48,347 bases of DNA from Polymyxa betae (lineage: Eukaryota > Endomyxa > Phytomyxea > Plasmodiophorida > Plasmodiophoridae): contig RBZT01000641.1 in NCBI GenBank assembly GCA_003693705.1, positions 1 to 48,347 of the forward strand. Reading direction: 5' to 3'. The notes under the pieces are model-generated. The model made no database searches, was not told where the DNA came from, and saw only the letters and a list, made by a program, of their open reading frames with translations. A program made the translations under genes and the position numbers. Positions 33,640-43,226 of the stretch are shown here, one piece after another (positions within the stretch are counted from its first letter, which is position 1; each line of letters starts with the position of its first letter).

Positions 33640-34022
33640 CAACCGTCCATTTGCTATCATTGTCAAAGGTCGTGATCTTGATATGAGCGGGATCCAACGA
33701 ATCCGTTCTGCTCTGAGCACATTACAAAAACTGATTATGGTCGCAAATTTGTATCGGAATTGATCTGGGGCTTCCGAAAATATGAATGGTCTTGGCAAAT
33801 GGTTGATAGGAAAGTACGGTATTTCCTGTATAAGGTGTGTCGTCCTGTCTTGAAATTTGGTCAGAAAATCTTCGGATGTTTCAGTCACTCTTGGGGAATC
33901 AATTCAATCATTGGAAACTTCATACAAAATGTTCTGAAGATAAATGCCCATCCAAACAGTTAACTGCAGATCAGTCTATCAATCAGGTCCGAGGTGGTTC
34001 TTTTAAGATCCATTTCTATTGA
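33640..34022 (+). pseudogene. STLQKLI-family unit, right arm unit 1 (decayed)
   Basis: The reading begins IVKGRDLDMSGIQRIRSALSTLQKLIMV without a usable start. It changes frame after the LYRN stretch into WGFRKYEWSWQMVDRK, then again into ENLRMFQSLLGNQFNHWKL and a KCSEDKCPS pair. Every block of unit 1 in the left arm is present in order. The frame breaks mark it as non-functional. Confidence 0.55.
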
Positions 34023-34139
34023 CCCTCCAGCTCTACAGAATGACAAAAATCCGTCCGTGAAACGGATGAAAATTTTGTTCACCAGAACAGGATCCCTTTC
34101 TGCCAGTGTTTCGCTTTTTCCCTGAATTTCTGAAATTGT

Positions 34140-34412
34140 ATGATTTTGGTGTCGAGAAGATCACAAATTACCACACTACTTTGTGTGCTTTTCTGGCGAG
34201 ATTTATTCATATTGAATGGGGAATCTCACTCTGATTCTGTAATTCAGAAAAAGCATCCTGATGATGACGAGTACGCGTTTCCTTCTGATACAAACATTTT
34301 GTTCCCATCAAAGGTCAGAAAACCCGCTGCAAAAGACCCCCTTATAATCAAAGATCTCGATGATCAGCTCATATTGACCGAAACCTCGGAGAATGATCTT
34401 CGGATCTTTTAA
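34140..34412 (+). pseudogene. STLQKLI-family unit, right arm unit 2 (internally deleted)
   Basis: The frame carries FILNGESHSDSVIQ, PDDDEYAFPSDTNIL, AKDPLIIKDLDDQLILTETSE and then jumps straight to NDLRIF and a stop. The TLQKLI and Cys-rich blocks present in the left arm are missing, consistent with an internal deletion of about 200 bp. Confidence 0.55.
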
Positions 34413-34945
34413 TGTCGATAGGGAAATCCGTTTCCTCATAGCCGTTGTCGGGATCTTTGTTATAGGCACAATCGCAAGAGCAAACAATGCGGATTTAAGA
34501 CTCTCATTGTCATTGACAATGAGAAACACTCCCTCAAATCTGCTCAATCTGCTGTTAATGCTGACAATAGTATTTGATCAGTAAGTGATGCCAAATCTGA
34601 CCCAGCTCTACAATTGCCTAAAGCTCAATTTTCCATCTGCTCTTAAATGAAAAATGAATCCAACAAACCGATGGGAATGGATTGGATTTTGCTGGTTCAT
34701 ATTGCTACGATCAAGGTGCAGCGACTTGCCGCACATAGCCTGATTTATCAGGATCTCCCACAGCAGGTTTCAAAACCTTGCCGCTTAATTGAAGCTATCA
34801 TACAACAGGTTGGCCACCTAAAGGAGTAAAGGGACCTGTGATATCCCGGGCTAACAGATCACGGCACCCGCCAAATGCAACATGGACTCGAGCCCATATA
34901 CTTTACTCGCCCAGCTCACCCTTGATGATAACCCTGCTTGCTTAC

Positions 34946-35243
34946 AGTTCAGCTCATACATATTGAGAAGGAATGGCCTGCTCCGAATGGGGAGTTACAT
35001 AAGCATGTCCTTCCGACCGGTTCGACACGTCGTTTCGCGTTCGTTGAGGTCATGCTAATTATCGACACTACAGGTAATCAGGCTCTAGTGTCAAGTGACC
35101 TGTTTATTCAGGTCATAGGTCAGGGCAGGATGCATGACCACGTGTCCTGCAGTTAGTCACTCACTGCGGCCCCGTTCTGCCGACGCCTGCGGCGCAACCC
35201 GGCGGCTGCAGCCAAGCTCCCGGCGCGATGGTCAACCTTAACA
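34946..35243 (-). repeat. Probable copia-type LTR
   Basis: Read on the minus strand, a purine tract (GGGCGGGAG, 35244-35252) is followed at 35243 by TGTTAAGG. This is the polypurine tract/LTR start layout of Ty1/copia elements, where LTRs begin with TGTT. It follows the stop codon of an RNase H C-terminus by about 40 bp. The far end is uncertain; a CA end near 34946 (TGTAAGCA) is suggested because the inverted repeat begins there. Confidence 0.5.
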
Positions 35244-35480
35244 CTCCCGCCCGATTGGACGGAGAGCGCTCCCAAAAATAATCACTTGCCGGTCAAGCGT
35301 AAAAAAGCGGGCGCCGGAACAGCTTCCGTGAATATGTCCGCGATCATGTCATCAGTTGGACAATATTCCAACCGTATCGTTCCTTCCAGAATCTTGTCTC
35401 TCGTTAAAACGATATCGAACTTCGATATGCTTGGAACGCTTGGATAATCGCTCATTACGATTTATTTTACAAAGAGCTGG
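35244..35480 (-). mobile_element. Ty1/copia polyprotein 3' end (RNase H C-terminus), degenerate
   Basis: Minus strand. The sequence RSKHIEVRYR is the conserved (R/S)KHIDIRYH motif of copia RNase H. One base out of frame it continues DKILEGTIRLEYCPTDDMIADIFTEAVP, which matches the E-x-V-x-T-x-D-M-x-AD-x-x-TK-x-LP motif that ends the copia polyprotein. The stop is at 35282, and a polypurine tract and LTR follow. Upstream domains are lost past about 35480. It is a truncated, frameshifted remnant. Confidence 0.75.
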
Positions 35481-35586
35481 AATCCATCATCGGTGGGCCT
35501 CTCGGATCGTCGATGTTTGATTCTGCGCTCAGGCTCCCAGTTAAGGTTCAGCGCGCAGCTCATACAGACAAGCGATCAAATGGAAT

Positions 35587-35966
35587 TTAAATGCTGAACT
35601 TGGGAATCGAAAGTATTTGAGCTTCCGGCCAGTTGGCCATTTTTGATCGATTTTATCGTCCAAGCATTCGTAAAAATAAAAAATAATAAAAAAGTTATTT
35701 AACATTATTTTGACCATTACAGGTTTATGAATTACAGGATCTTTGGGAATGCCCTTCTGGAAAAACATTACGTTTGCGAGGGTTTATCTACCAAAAGTCT
35801 GATAGCGCGCGGGCGTCAAGACAGTCGCCTGATTGCATATTCAATCCGGTCGCACAAGCGCTGCGACCAAAGAATGGGTTTCGAATGCTTGGATTATAAA
35901 ATCGATCAAAAATGGCCAACTGACCCGAAGCTCAAATACTTGCGATTCCCAAGTTCAGCATTTAAC
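35587..35966. repeat. Fold-back element with about 80-bp inverted arms
   Basis: Positions 35587-35672 and 35881-35966 are inverted copies: TTAAATGCTGAACTTGGGAA opens the left arm and its complement closes the right. Both arms can be read as the peptide KIDQKWPT in opposite orientations, an effect of the repeat. The spacer is about 210 bp. This is a MITE-like or palindromic element directly beside the copia remnant. No coding capacity was accepted. Confidence 0.7.
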
Positions 35967-36640
35967 GATGATGGCTCGGAGTTTTTGAGCCAAAATTTGT
36001 AGAAGAGACGACGCCCGTTTTGAATCTAATAATCCATCAGATAGTTCTTGAAAAATCGCCGATATTTCAGATGCACAATCTTGAGCGATAAAGTTTAAAA
36101 TAGATTCGCGGATTGCGCGGAGCAGCTGGACAGAAGCCGAAACAGGATTCAATCGTCTATCGCTGAAACCCTGATGATTAAGGGCCTCTCGCACTCCGTA
36201 GAAAGTGGCCAGTGTCTTGGAATTTTTTTGTATCTCCAGATCGAGTTTACGTTTCTCCAGTTCTAGACGTTCAGCACTCCAGCAGATGCGGTTGGAGCTT
36301 TTCATCCATCAAATGCTCAGTCAAGCCTTTAATGGGAACAGCATCAAGCATGGACCGATTTGCCTGTAAAATTCAGAAGTTAGTTCATTATGCAAAATGA
36401 AAGCGAAGACCATAGCACCGATTCCATTTGTCAGATTATACGTCGATTGTCCTGATCATAACGCTCGAATTCTTTCAGTTTTTTTCTGAGAAACTGATTC
36501 GTTCGCTCCAGGTCTTTGGTCTTTTTAAAATCCGGATTGTCTTGTTGCTTCAACTTGTCAAGGACGAACGAGGGCGAGGCAGAACTCCACGAGGCATGAG
36601 CTGGAAGGATTGATGTTACTTTTATAAAGTAATTACAAGT
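35967..36640 (-). CDS. Candidate helical/coiled-coil gene fragments
   Basis: The minus strand shows three exon-like frames. One (about 36430-36610) has LDKLKQQDNPDFKKTKDLER and FLRKKLKEFERYDQDN. A short one follows an acceptor TTTTACAG near 36365 (ANRSMLDAVPIKGLTEHLMDEK). A 116-codon frame (35955-36305) contains ERLELEKRKLDLEIQKN and ends at 35955. All are strongly helical, but the phases do not join cleanly. No family was recognised, and a decayed gene is equally possible. Confidence 0.25.
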
Positions 36641-37002
36641 ATGAATTTAAATGCATGCCGGGGCACGCTTAAGTAGCGACTGCGGGGCGACGGCGAACTT
36701 GACGACAAGACGGTTACAGTGGGGCGTCGAGCGACGCTCCAGTCGCTCTGTCGACTGACACTTTGCCAGGGTTGCGCCAGAGATAGCATGAGCTGCGCGC
36801 GGCCTGTATGCGGGCTGCGCCAAAGGGGGCGGCGCAGCCATGGCTCTGACACAACTCTCCAGCAATCCGACAGTTGCACCTAATGCTCCAAATCATGGTG
36901 TCGATGCCGATGTTTCCGCTGCTGTTGTTACCGATCAGAATGGCAGCTGGTTGATGACGGAACAGGATTCCGGTCTAGACTTGGAACAAATTCGCTTCTC
37001 AT
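36641..37002. other. GC-rich spot, no supported gene
   Basis: A GC-rich block at about 36660-36850 stands out from AT-rich flanks. A 63-codon plus-strand frame (36840-37031) and several minus-strand frames cross it, none with a domain. No RNA gene was recognised. Confidence 0.3.
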
Positions 37003-37159
37003 TCAATAGCAAAACACCCACCAGTTATTGAGCGTATCATTAATTGTTCTAATAACAAATCCAATCTGAGGTAAACTTCTTCTAAAACGCAGCCTTTTAT
37101 TCCTCAATCGCTGGCCGTGGGCCAATCCAGGCGCAAAATCGGAAAACGCACTGTTTGCT

Positions 37160-37536
37160 CTAACCATGGGATATCCCCAACAGATAATCACCGAAATGGC
37201 AGTAAACCCTGTCCATACACTGGGAACAGCTGAGACTGATGATGGCATCAAGCGTGTGATTTTCGCCGCAAACAGCATCTTCGAATAAAAATGAGATTGC
37301 TGTCAGATATAAAACCATGGAACTGAAAAAAATAAACAACCCGTAAGGGGAATCTTGCCACGAGTCAAGAGCTGGGTGGGCTGGCACTAGTGGAAAGAAA
37401 GGCCTCTTGCCATTAGTGCCAAGAAAACACCACCGAACTGTAACGTGATCATCTTCCTGTGTCTCGTCCACCACAGTCTCAATGCTTCTGGCATCATCCT
37501 CCAATTCTTCAATATAATCGTAGGCGCCATCGACTA
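37160..37536 (-). CDS. Candidate membrane protein exon
   Basis: On the minus strand the frame opens after an acceptor-like CTCATTAG near 37537. It reads an acidic stretch (YIEELEDDARSIETVVDETQ), then TVRWCFLGTNGKRPFFPLV, a single hydrophobic segment (GLFIFFSSMVLYLTAISFLF) and a Cys-containing end (SLSCSQCMDRVYCHFG). A GTGATT donor follows HFG, and a continuation in another frame toward 37003 is possible. No start codon was found in this exon. The protein was not recognised. Confidence 0.3.
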
Positions 37537-37540
37537 ATGA

Positions 37541-38815
37541 GAAGAAATACTTTTTGGTTCAAAACTGCTAAATATAACTTTCCACTTTATAATTTAACTG
37601 TTACACAGCTGATAAAGGCGTTTTTATTGATCTAACTCATAGTCTTGAGACTTAGTGTGACAGCAATCAGAAGCTCACATCGTATTGCGGAACTCTTTAT
37701 CGCCGACGTCCAGGATACGATTCCTCTTATCCCATCCGAAGGCATGCTCGATCCTCAACATGGATAATATCGAACCTAGAGAAGATACCGACGGCTGCGC
37801 ACAATTCTGTCCGTCGACGGATGGAAGGCTGCGCAACCGTCGACAGACAGAAACCCTTTCCCCACAGTACCACGCATATCCGATGTGCGTGCGTCTTCGA
37901 AAATGGTTTTTCATTTTATTCTGCATCTCGTCTTATTGTGTTAATACCATTTGTATCCTTCCATCTCTCAATTTTTTTCGACAGTTTTATGCGCTACGCT
38001 GCATCAATTGAGAGGGCGTTTTGAATCTATTTCAGGCTCAATCGAAGACCGGAAAGCTTCAAGACCGGAACTTGCGTGATTCAGTCGTCCCTTTCCAGTC
38101 ACCGGAACTATGAATACCTCTTTCGACTGTTGTACTCATTCGACGCAGCCTCTCCTAGTCTCGTTGACCCGCCAACGCAGTCCGTCACGGCCTTTTTGAC
38201 CGGCATCTTTCTCATGACCCAGGCCTCTCTCCCGCTCCTTTCATTTCATCCTGATGCATCCTGTCACACTGGCCAACCTCATGGATAAAAACAGCCATGT
38301 TTTTTAAGAGCTCCGAGTTCGTCACAAGCCCAGGGACGCGCCCGTTTGGAAATTTGCTCGCGTGATCGTGCTCGTTTAGATGGACGCCAGCGAATCTAAG
38401 AAGCTTGCAGAGAAATCGGAACGAATAGACCGAGCTCGATCTGAACCTAGTTTTCAGATGTTCGATAGAAGATCCACCCAAACAACAGATCTTTTCGCCA
38501 TAGTTGCTGATCACGAACGGCATCATAAGCAATACATTCGATATACAAGCAACAGGCTACCGATAGAATTATGGCCTCACATACACAGAAGACTCGGAAT
38601 TTTCATCGTTGTAGTGTCGAGAGCTGCAGCCACCTGCTCATATTGACATTTGATGAAATATTTGACTGAGACAGATCATCATCCTTGCTGGAGTTCAATC
38701 TCTGCAGAACCCAATCAGATCATCTACTTTTTGCTGTTAAAAAGCCGTTATCAAACTTGCAGCTGTATTCAGGATCCGATCAGTCTGCGAGGATCATTCC
38801 CTCAGGCACAGCTTC
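37541..38815. other. Intergenic stretch
   Basis: Short frames only. Nothing has a domain or a paralog. The upstream region of the gene at 38943 begins with the telomere-like tract at 38816. Confidence 0.4.
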
Positions 38816-38838
38816 TAGGGTTAGGGTTAGGGTTTGGG
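38816..38838. promoter_or_regulatory. Longest telomere-like tract, 105 bp before a gene
   Basis: Three TTAGGG-type units followed by TTTGGG, about 105 bp upstream of the ATG at 38943. It is the longest such tract in the window and supports a telo-box role in this gene set. A repair scar of telomeric DNA is the alternative. Confidence 0.45.
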
Positions 38839-38884
38839 TAACTCACCTGCTGAACGTTCTCATTGACGACTGATTCACCGACTC

Positions 38885-40180
38885 ATCTCTTCGGAGTTCG
38901 CGCAATCCGTAGAATCCCCGATCCCCACACGCGCATCATTCCATGTCCATCTCCAACCTCGTCGTACTGCTTCTGTCGCTGGCCGTCGTACTGGCCGTCG
39001 GCCTCCCGGATGGCGGCGCGTCGTCGTCCAGCACCACCGACAGCCCGACTGCCGCCGCCGCCCGGGCCAGTACGTCCGGGCCCTGGGCCGAAGTGTGGCG
39101 CTCCGTGCGCTGCTGGCTGCTCGACCCCGTTCTGGCCCTGGTACGGCGTTCGCGCACAGCCTCGGCCGTTCGGGCATTGGTCGCCCGCGCCAGGTCGTAC
39201 TGGTCCCCGCTCTGTCCGCTCTACTGGGTTTGATGGGCGCTCGTGCTTTGACGTTGATGATCGGCACGCTGTTCGTACTGCCCCTGGTTCCGTTCCCGTT
39301 ATTGCTGATGTGCATGTTCGCGTATCTGGTTGTTGGCCCATCGTTGGTGGGTGCGGCGATTCCACTCAGCGATTTCTGCCGGGTGAGAGTGCAGGCCGTG
39401 TCGGAATTCTTCTTCACGAGACGGACTCGACGGGGACGAAGGATGCGCGCTCCTGCTGACCCCTTCAGATTCACATCGTCTTGAGGTCCTATATAAACAC
39501 TCTTTATGCAGCGCACATGGAAGCTGCTATCATAGAACTCGACCAATGTGGAATGGACCTTCCATGGCTACAGTCAATATGCGTACGGAATGCACAATTC
39601 TATAATACACGAATTCGGATCCTTATTCGTGTATCTGCCTGCAATCGATCGTGCATCTATCGTTCCATTATATAAACCCTCTTGTACAGAACATTAGACA
39701 AGTGGCGACCTCAATACTGTTCTGGTTTTCTCGAAGAAAATGGTAAAACAACCATCTCTAGTGTTTGCCATTCACAGTTTCCGGTCTTGAAAACTCTACG
39801 ATGGCCTGATGACCAATCGAGTCTTTCACAGGAAACTTTCTACATTTATCGCATGAATTATGCCACAAAGTTCCAAAAGGTGCTGTGGCTGTTTTATTAA
39901 GCGAACAATGATCAGTCTCGATGGTGAAAACAATTTCGAAATACCAGATTCTCTGATCGCAGCGGTCGTCGGGTTAACATGGCCACAGCTTTCTATGTAA
40001 GTTCATGATGATTCATTCGATCTCAAAGTCATTCGGATGACGATATAGCGGACGGATGCTGATAGATGGAGCAAGATTCAATCGAATCGTTCGTCAATAG
40101 TCAACGGGAGAGAATCATACAGTACTTGTTTATCGCTCTTATCTCAGTCAAAAAATTTCTGCTTAGTTATTGACCAAATC
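38885..40180 (+). repeat. Segmental duplication, copy 2 (partner 6770-8710)
   Basis: Contains the paralog at 38943 and the same 3' flank landmarks as copy 1 (TCGAGTCTTTCACAGGAAAC near 39815; TATCGCTCTTATCTCAGTCA near 40130). It lacks the roughly 0.8 kb present between them in copy 1. Confidence 0.75.
38943..39484 (+). pseudogene. Small membrane protein family member 5, one-base frameshift
   Basis: Closest paralog of the gene at 6815. The ATG leads into the same signal peptide (SNLVVLLLSLAVVLA), Ser-rich linker and WAEVWRSVRCWLLDPVLALV block. At about 39185 this copy has TCGCCCGCGC where the other has CCCGCCCTCGC, one base fewer, so the original frame ends at 39233. The hydrophobic segments and Arg-rich tail (RRGRRMRAPADP) are intact in the frame one base back, ending at 39484 like the partner. 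CGTACTGG lies at 38988 and 39197, and CCAGTACG at 39067. This is a young pseudogene or an assembly indel, because both halves are otherwise undamaged. Confidence 0.7.
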
Positions 40181-40702
40181 TAAAATATAGTCAAAAATTG
40201 AAAAAAACGGTTCAGTAAGAAACTCGTACCAGACAACGTCAAGAAAAGTCATTTTGTTAGTTATCCTGACAGAACCGCTTCAGGTGATGAATATCAAAGG
40301 GTCGGATATAGAGGTGGATTCGCAAATAGACGTTATATATGGCTTCAAATATAGATCTTTGAAACCTATCGGCCAGGTTTTGAAGTCCTGCTTTTGATGG
40401 GAAGATGCGGTTATGATAGTGTTTGGTGCAGAGCTGATGTACAAACCCTAAACCCTAGAAATGCTCCTCCGCTATGTGGTTAGCTGACCCATCATCTGAA
40501 GGAAATGTGTCACATTCACGACCAACAAACCCTAACTCTGATGCTTTTCATAACGTGATTTGCTCAGAACGATTCTGAGAGTGTGAAGAGCTCAAACTGC
40601 CCAGCGGGGCCTCGTAACGCCAATACAGTACAGTAATACATTCTCCGTGAAGTCCGAACCCGGCCCCGACTCGGTCCAGCACGTCTCTCATCGCGTTTGG
40701 TC
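39485..40702. other. 3' part of duplication and promoter region of the ankyrin-type gene
   Basis: No gene seen. Telo-boxes AAACCCTAAACCCTAG (40443) and AAACCCTAAC (40527) lie 170-260 bp upstream of the ATG at 40703. Confidence 0.45.
40443..40536. promoter_or_regulatory. Pair of telo-boxes upstream of the ankyrin-type gene
   Basis: Two tracts, at 40443-40458 (two joined units) and 40527-40536, in the promoter-distance region of the gene at 40703. A regulatory role is inferred. Confidence 0.45.
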
Positions 40703-42040
40703 ATGACAATGGCTCTAACCACGACGCTGATTCTGGTGGCGGTGTCCGTCCTGCTTGTTCCGGGACTCGGATCGAAGCGCAGCCCGGACCCGCCCTCCTC
40801 TCCTCACGAGATTCTCGAAGTTGTCGTCCGCCACGCCCTCCCGGACCCAGCCTTACTCGACAAGCTCGCGCAGGTCGACAAAACCCATCTCGAATTAGTT
40901 CGGGGCATTCTCCGCCATCAGCGTCTGCGCCGGATCGTTGTTCAGCCGCCGACCTCGTGCGACCGCTTCGTCCGCGACATCAAATGGCTAATCGCTGTAT
41001 GCAGAGCGCAGCCCGTTGTATACAAAGCGCAGCCCATTTTATGCAGAGCGCAGCCCATTGTATGCAGAGCGCAGCCCGCTATCCTGAGCGGCCTCCTTAC
41101 AGAAGAAACGGCGCCTCTGTTTCTGTATCGGCTGCTCTCCATCACCATAGACAATCCGGAGCTAATCGCGGACCTCTTCAACGTAATCGGGGACATCGAA
41201 TCCGTGGCCGTACTGACCCCCGGCTGGGTCCTTGTCGTCTACAACTTCGGCCTCTACGATCCCGGTGATGACGACCCCGTCATGGTGATGTGTCGCAATC
41301 TGCTGGGAAAGGCGCCGACCGCCGGGTCCGTCTCGATCCGCGACATTCCCGACGCGATTCTCGACACCGTGCGGTGTTACGAGGGCCGGTCTTCGGGCCC
41401 GCTGTCGATGCGCGGACGGCTGCCGGAGCCGTTCGCCGCGATCGACCCGCTGCGCTCCCTCGAGGTCGCCTTCGTCATCTCCGACGTGCACGCCCCCCGG
41501 ATTCGATCGCGGCCCGTACTGGCCCGGCGCCTGTTCTTCCTCGGGACGCCGATTCATCTGGACGAGCTGCCGATCGCGGAGTTCACGGCGTCCGACCTGC
41601 GCGCCCTGCTGCCCTACGTCTTTTACGTCGCGTCCGCGCTCTCCTACCAGATCGACGACCTCATTCGATCGGGCCGCGCCGATCTCATCGCCGTCATACT
41701 GCGATCGGAGGCGTTCTTCGCTCCGGCGTTCTCGCACTTCCTTTTTCTGTGCTTGTGGCTGAGCGGAATCGTTACCGCACTGGTCAAGGCCGCGGACCAG
41801 CACGACTCGCTTCGCCTGCTGCTGGCGGCGCCGCTGCCGCAAGGCTGGGTGGCCGAGGTCGAGTCGATTTCTGGCAGCCCGATTCTTCACCGTGCTGTGA
41901 AGGCCGGGAATGCGGACGCGGTTCGCGTCCTGCTGGAGTTTCCGGACTTGATTAAGATCGATGGTGTGGATAAGCACGGGCGGACTGCGCGGTGGTATGC
42001 TGAGCTTGGTTCGGAGATCGATACGCTGCTTTATGAATAA
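40703..42040 (+). CDS. Secreted/membrane-anchored protein with C-terminal ankyrin repeat
   Basis: Intronless ORF; 445 residues from the ATG at 40703 (the frame upstream opens only at TTG). An N-terminal signal peptide or anchor (TLILVAVSVLLVPGLG) is followed by a mostly helical body. Near residues 98-126 lies a four-fold heptapeptide repeat (CRAQPVV, YKAQPIL, CRAQPIV, CRAQPAI) produced by a 21-bp minisatellite. The C-terminal 60 residues carry an ankyrin-type repeat: SPILHRAVKAGNADAVRVLLEF...VDKHGRTARWYAEL matches the TPLH-A-x-x-G-x-x-x-x-V-x-x-LL consensus. A preceding AADQHDSLRLLLAAPLP may be a worn repeat. CGTACTGG is at 41516. Two telo-boxes lie upstream. The role is unknown; ankyrin repeats suggest protein binding. 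Confidence 0.7.
   Translation: MTMALTTTLILVAVSVLLVPGLGSKRSPDPPSSPHEILEVVVRHALPDPALLDKLAQVDKTHLELVRGILRHQRLRRIVVQPPTSCDRFVRDIKWLIAVCRAQPVVYKAQPILCRAQPIVCRAQPAILSGLLTEETAPLFLYRLLSITIDNPELIADLFNVIGDIESVAVLTPGWVLVVYNFGLYDPGDDDPVMVMCRNLLGKAPTAGSVSIRDIPDAILDTVRCYEGRSSGPLSMRGRLPEPFAAIDPLRSLEVAFVISDVHAPRIRSRPVLARRLFFLGTPIHLDELPIAEFTASDLRALLPYVFYVASALSYQIDDLIRSGRADLIAVILRSEAFFAPAFSHFLFLCLWLSGIVTALVKAADQHDSLRLLLAAPLPQGWVAEVESISGSPILHRAVKAGNADAVRVLLEFPDLIKIDGVDKHGRTARWYAELGSEIDTLLYE
40996..41079 (+). repeat. In-frame 21-bp minisatellite, four copies
   Basis: Four 21-bp units of the form TGTATGCAGAGCGCAGCCCAT with one to three differences each. The unit length is a multiple of three, so copy-number change would not break the host ORF. 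Confidence 0.95.
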
Positions 42041-42758
42041 ATCCCCATATCTAATACATCTGTATGATCCATAGACTCTATAAACAACGAGTTTTGCAGG
42101 CTATCTGTTATGGATTGGATTTTTCTGGTTCGTGAATTTTGATGAAAATAAAAAAAGTCGAAAAGAATCAAAACTAAAGAAAGTCTAAAAAAAATCCTAA
42201 AAAAAGTCTAAATAACAGGCTGCTCTGCTGGTTGATAGAAATCAGGCATCCAGCCGTGCCATATCTATCAGTGCTTCTAGTTCCTATCTATTATACACCT
42301 TAGTGATATTTCTACTTTTTTCTGTGATTTCCGATCTATGTTCAGCGACAATCTTTGCCTATATGGTTTGCATATTTCTATTCGAAAGGGAGCGTGGCCT
42401 CCTGTGTGAGAGCGAGAATCAGTAAGCAGCGGAATCTGTCGCTGAGCTAATCTTAGAGGCCCTAAGCTTTCTAAGGCTCCGTTCTTTGTCTGGATGGACG
42501 CCACCAAGCCCGGAATGGAGCACTGCCGGGTTCCGCTCAATGTGCCCGGACAGCGCCCGCCTGAAGGTCGCGCTCCTGGATATGACCGCCAGCTCCGTCG
42601 GCCGACTTGATCTCTCCAACCCTAACCCTAGTATCAAAGTTTGATGTTTCTATCTAAACGAACTGGTTCACCCGGAAACCCTAGAAGCAGTCGGCCGCTC
42701 GGCAAGTCCGTAATCCGCGCCTGGCACCGTTCGCCATAGTTGACCATCGCGCTGAACG
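42041..42758. other. Intergenic stretch with A-rich repeat and telo-boxes
   Basis: 42140-42215 is A-rich with several AAAAAGTCTAAA-like copies. AACCCTAACCCTA (42618) and AAACCCTAG (42676) lie 75-140 bp before the ATG at 42759. Confidence 0.5.
42618..42684. promoter_or_regulatory. Two telo-boxes before family member 6
   Basis: AACCCTAACCCTA at 42618-42630 and AAACCCTAG at 42676-42684, both within 140 bp of the start codon at 42759. Confidence 0.45.
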
Positions 42759-43226
42759 ATGCCGCTCTCGCTCTGGACCGTGCTCGTCGTGGTACTGGCC
42801 CCGGCCGCCATCCGCGCCGTACCGCCGTCGATTTCGAACACGGCGGTGACGGCCGCGCCGTTGATTCAAATCCACAGCCGTGAGGGGTTCTGGGGCCGAG
42901 TCTGGGGGTTTCTGGGGCCGATTCTGCGTGCGAGCCGGGTCGGCGCCTGCTTGGGCGTACTGGCCCGCCCGGAGTCGCTCGTCACGGGGTCGTTAACGTT
43001 CCTGAGAAGATCGCCGAACATCCTGTCGTCGCTGTTCATTCTGAACTGGGGCGTGATGATTGTACTGCTGATTGTGTGCTCGAAGGAGGTGTTTCTGATT
43101 GTATTGTCGATGCGCTTGGCCTTCTGGGTGCTGCCGACCGTGGCCGAACATATCGAAGGCCCGTACCGAAGGATGATTCGACGGATGCGAGCCCGGTTTC
43201 GATACGGACTGCCTCTATTCCGGTAA
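42759..43226 (+). CDS. Small secreted/multi-pass membrane protein, family member 6
   Basis: Intronless, intact ORF of 155 residues from ATG. Signal peptide LWTVLVVVLAPAAIRA; then a short linker; a GFWGRVWGFLGPILRASRVG block that corresponds to WRSVRCWLIDPVLALV of the member at 6815; and a GVLARPESLV match to the VLARP motif. Two hydrophobic segments (SSLFILNWGVMIVLLIVCS; VFLIVLSMRLAFWVLP) are followed by an Arg-rich tail (RRMIRRMRARFRYG). GTACTGG is at 42792 and CGTACTGG at 42957. The family features (signal peptide, helices, basic tail) are all undamaged here, so this is a good reference member. Confidence 0.75.
   Translation: MPLSLWTVLVVVLAPAAIRAVPPSISNTAVTAAPLIQIHSREGFWGRVWGFLGPILRASRVGACLGVLARPESLVTGSLTFLRRSPNILSSLFILNWGVMIVLLIVCSKEVFLIVLSMRLAFWVLPTVAEHIEGPYRRMIRRMRARFRYGLPLFR

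Larger units (their letters stand above)
33600..34945. repeat. Large inverted repeat, right arm
   Basis: Inverted, diverged copy of 31300-32830. Relative to the left arm it lacks about 200 bp between the LTETSE and NDLRIF coding blocks (near 34393). Confidence 0.8.

Noticed and set aside
35587-35966. Two short ORFs sharing KIDQKWPT
   Set aside because: They are the two arms of one inverted repeat read in opposite directions, not two genes.
38816-38838. True telomere end
   Set aside because: Only about three units, with coding DNA on both sides; it is an interstitial tract.
41162-41977. 271-codon minus-strand ORF
   Set aside because: Shadow of the GC-rich ankyrin-type gene; Gln/Arg-rich antisense composition and no domain.
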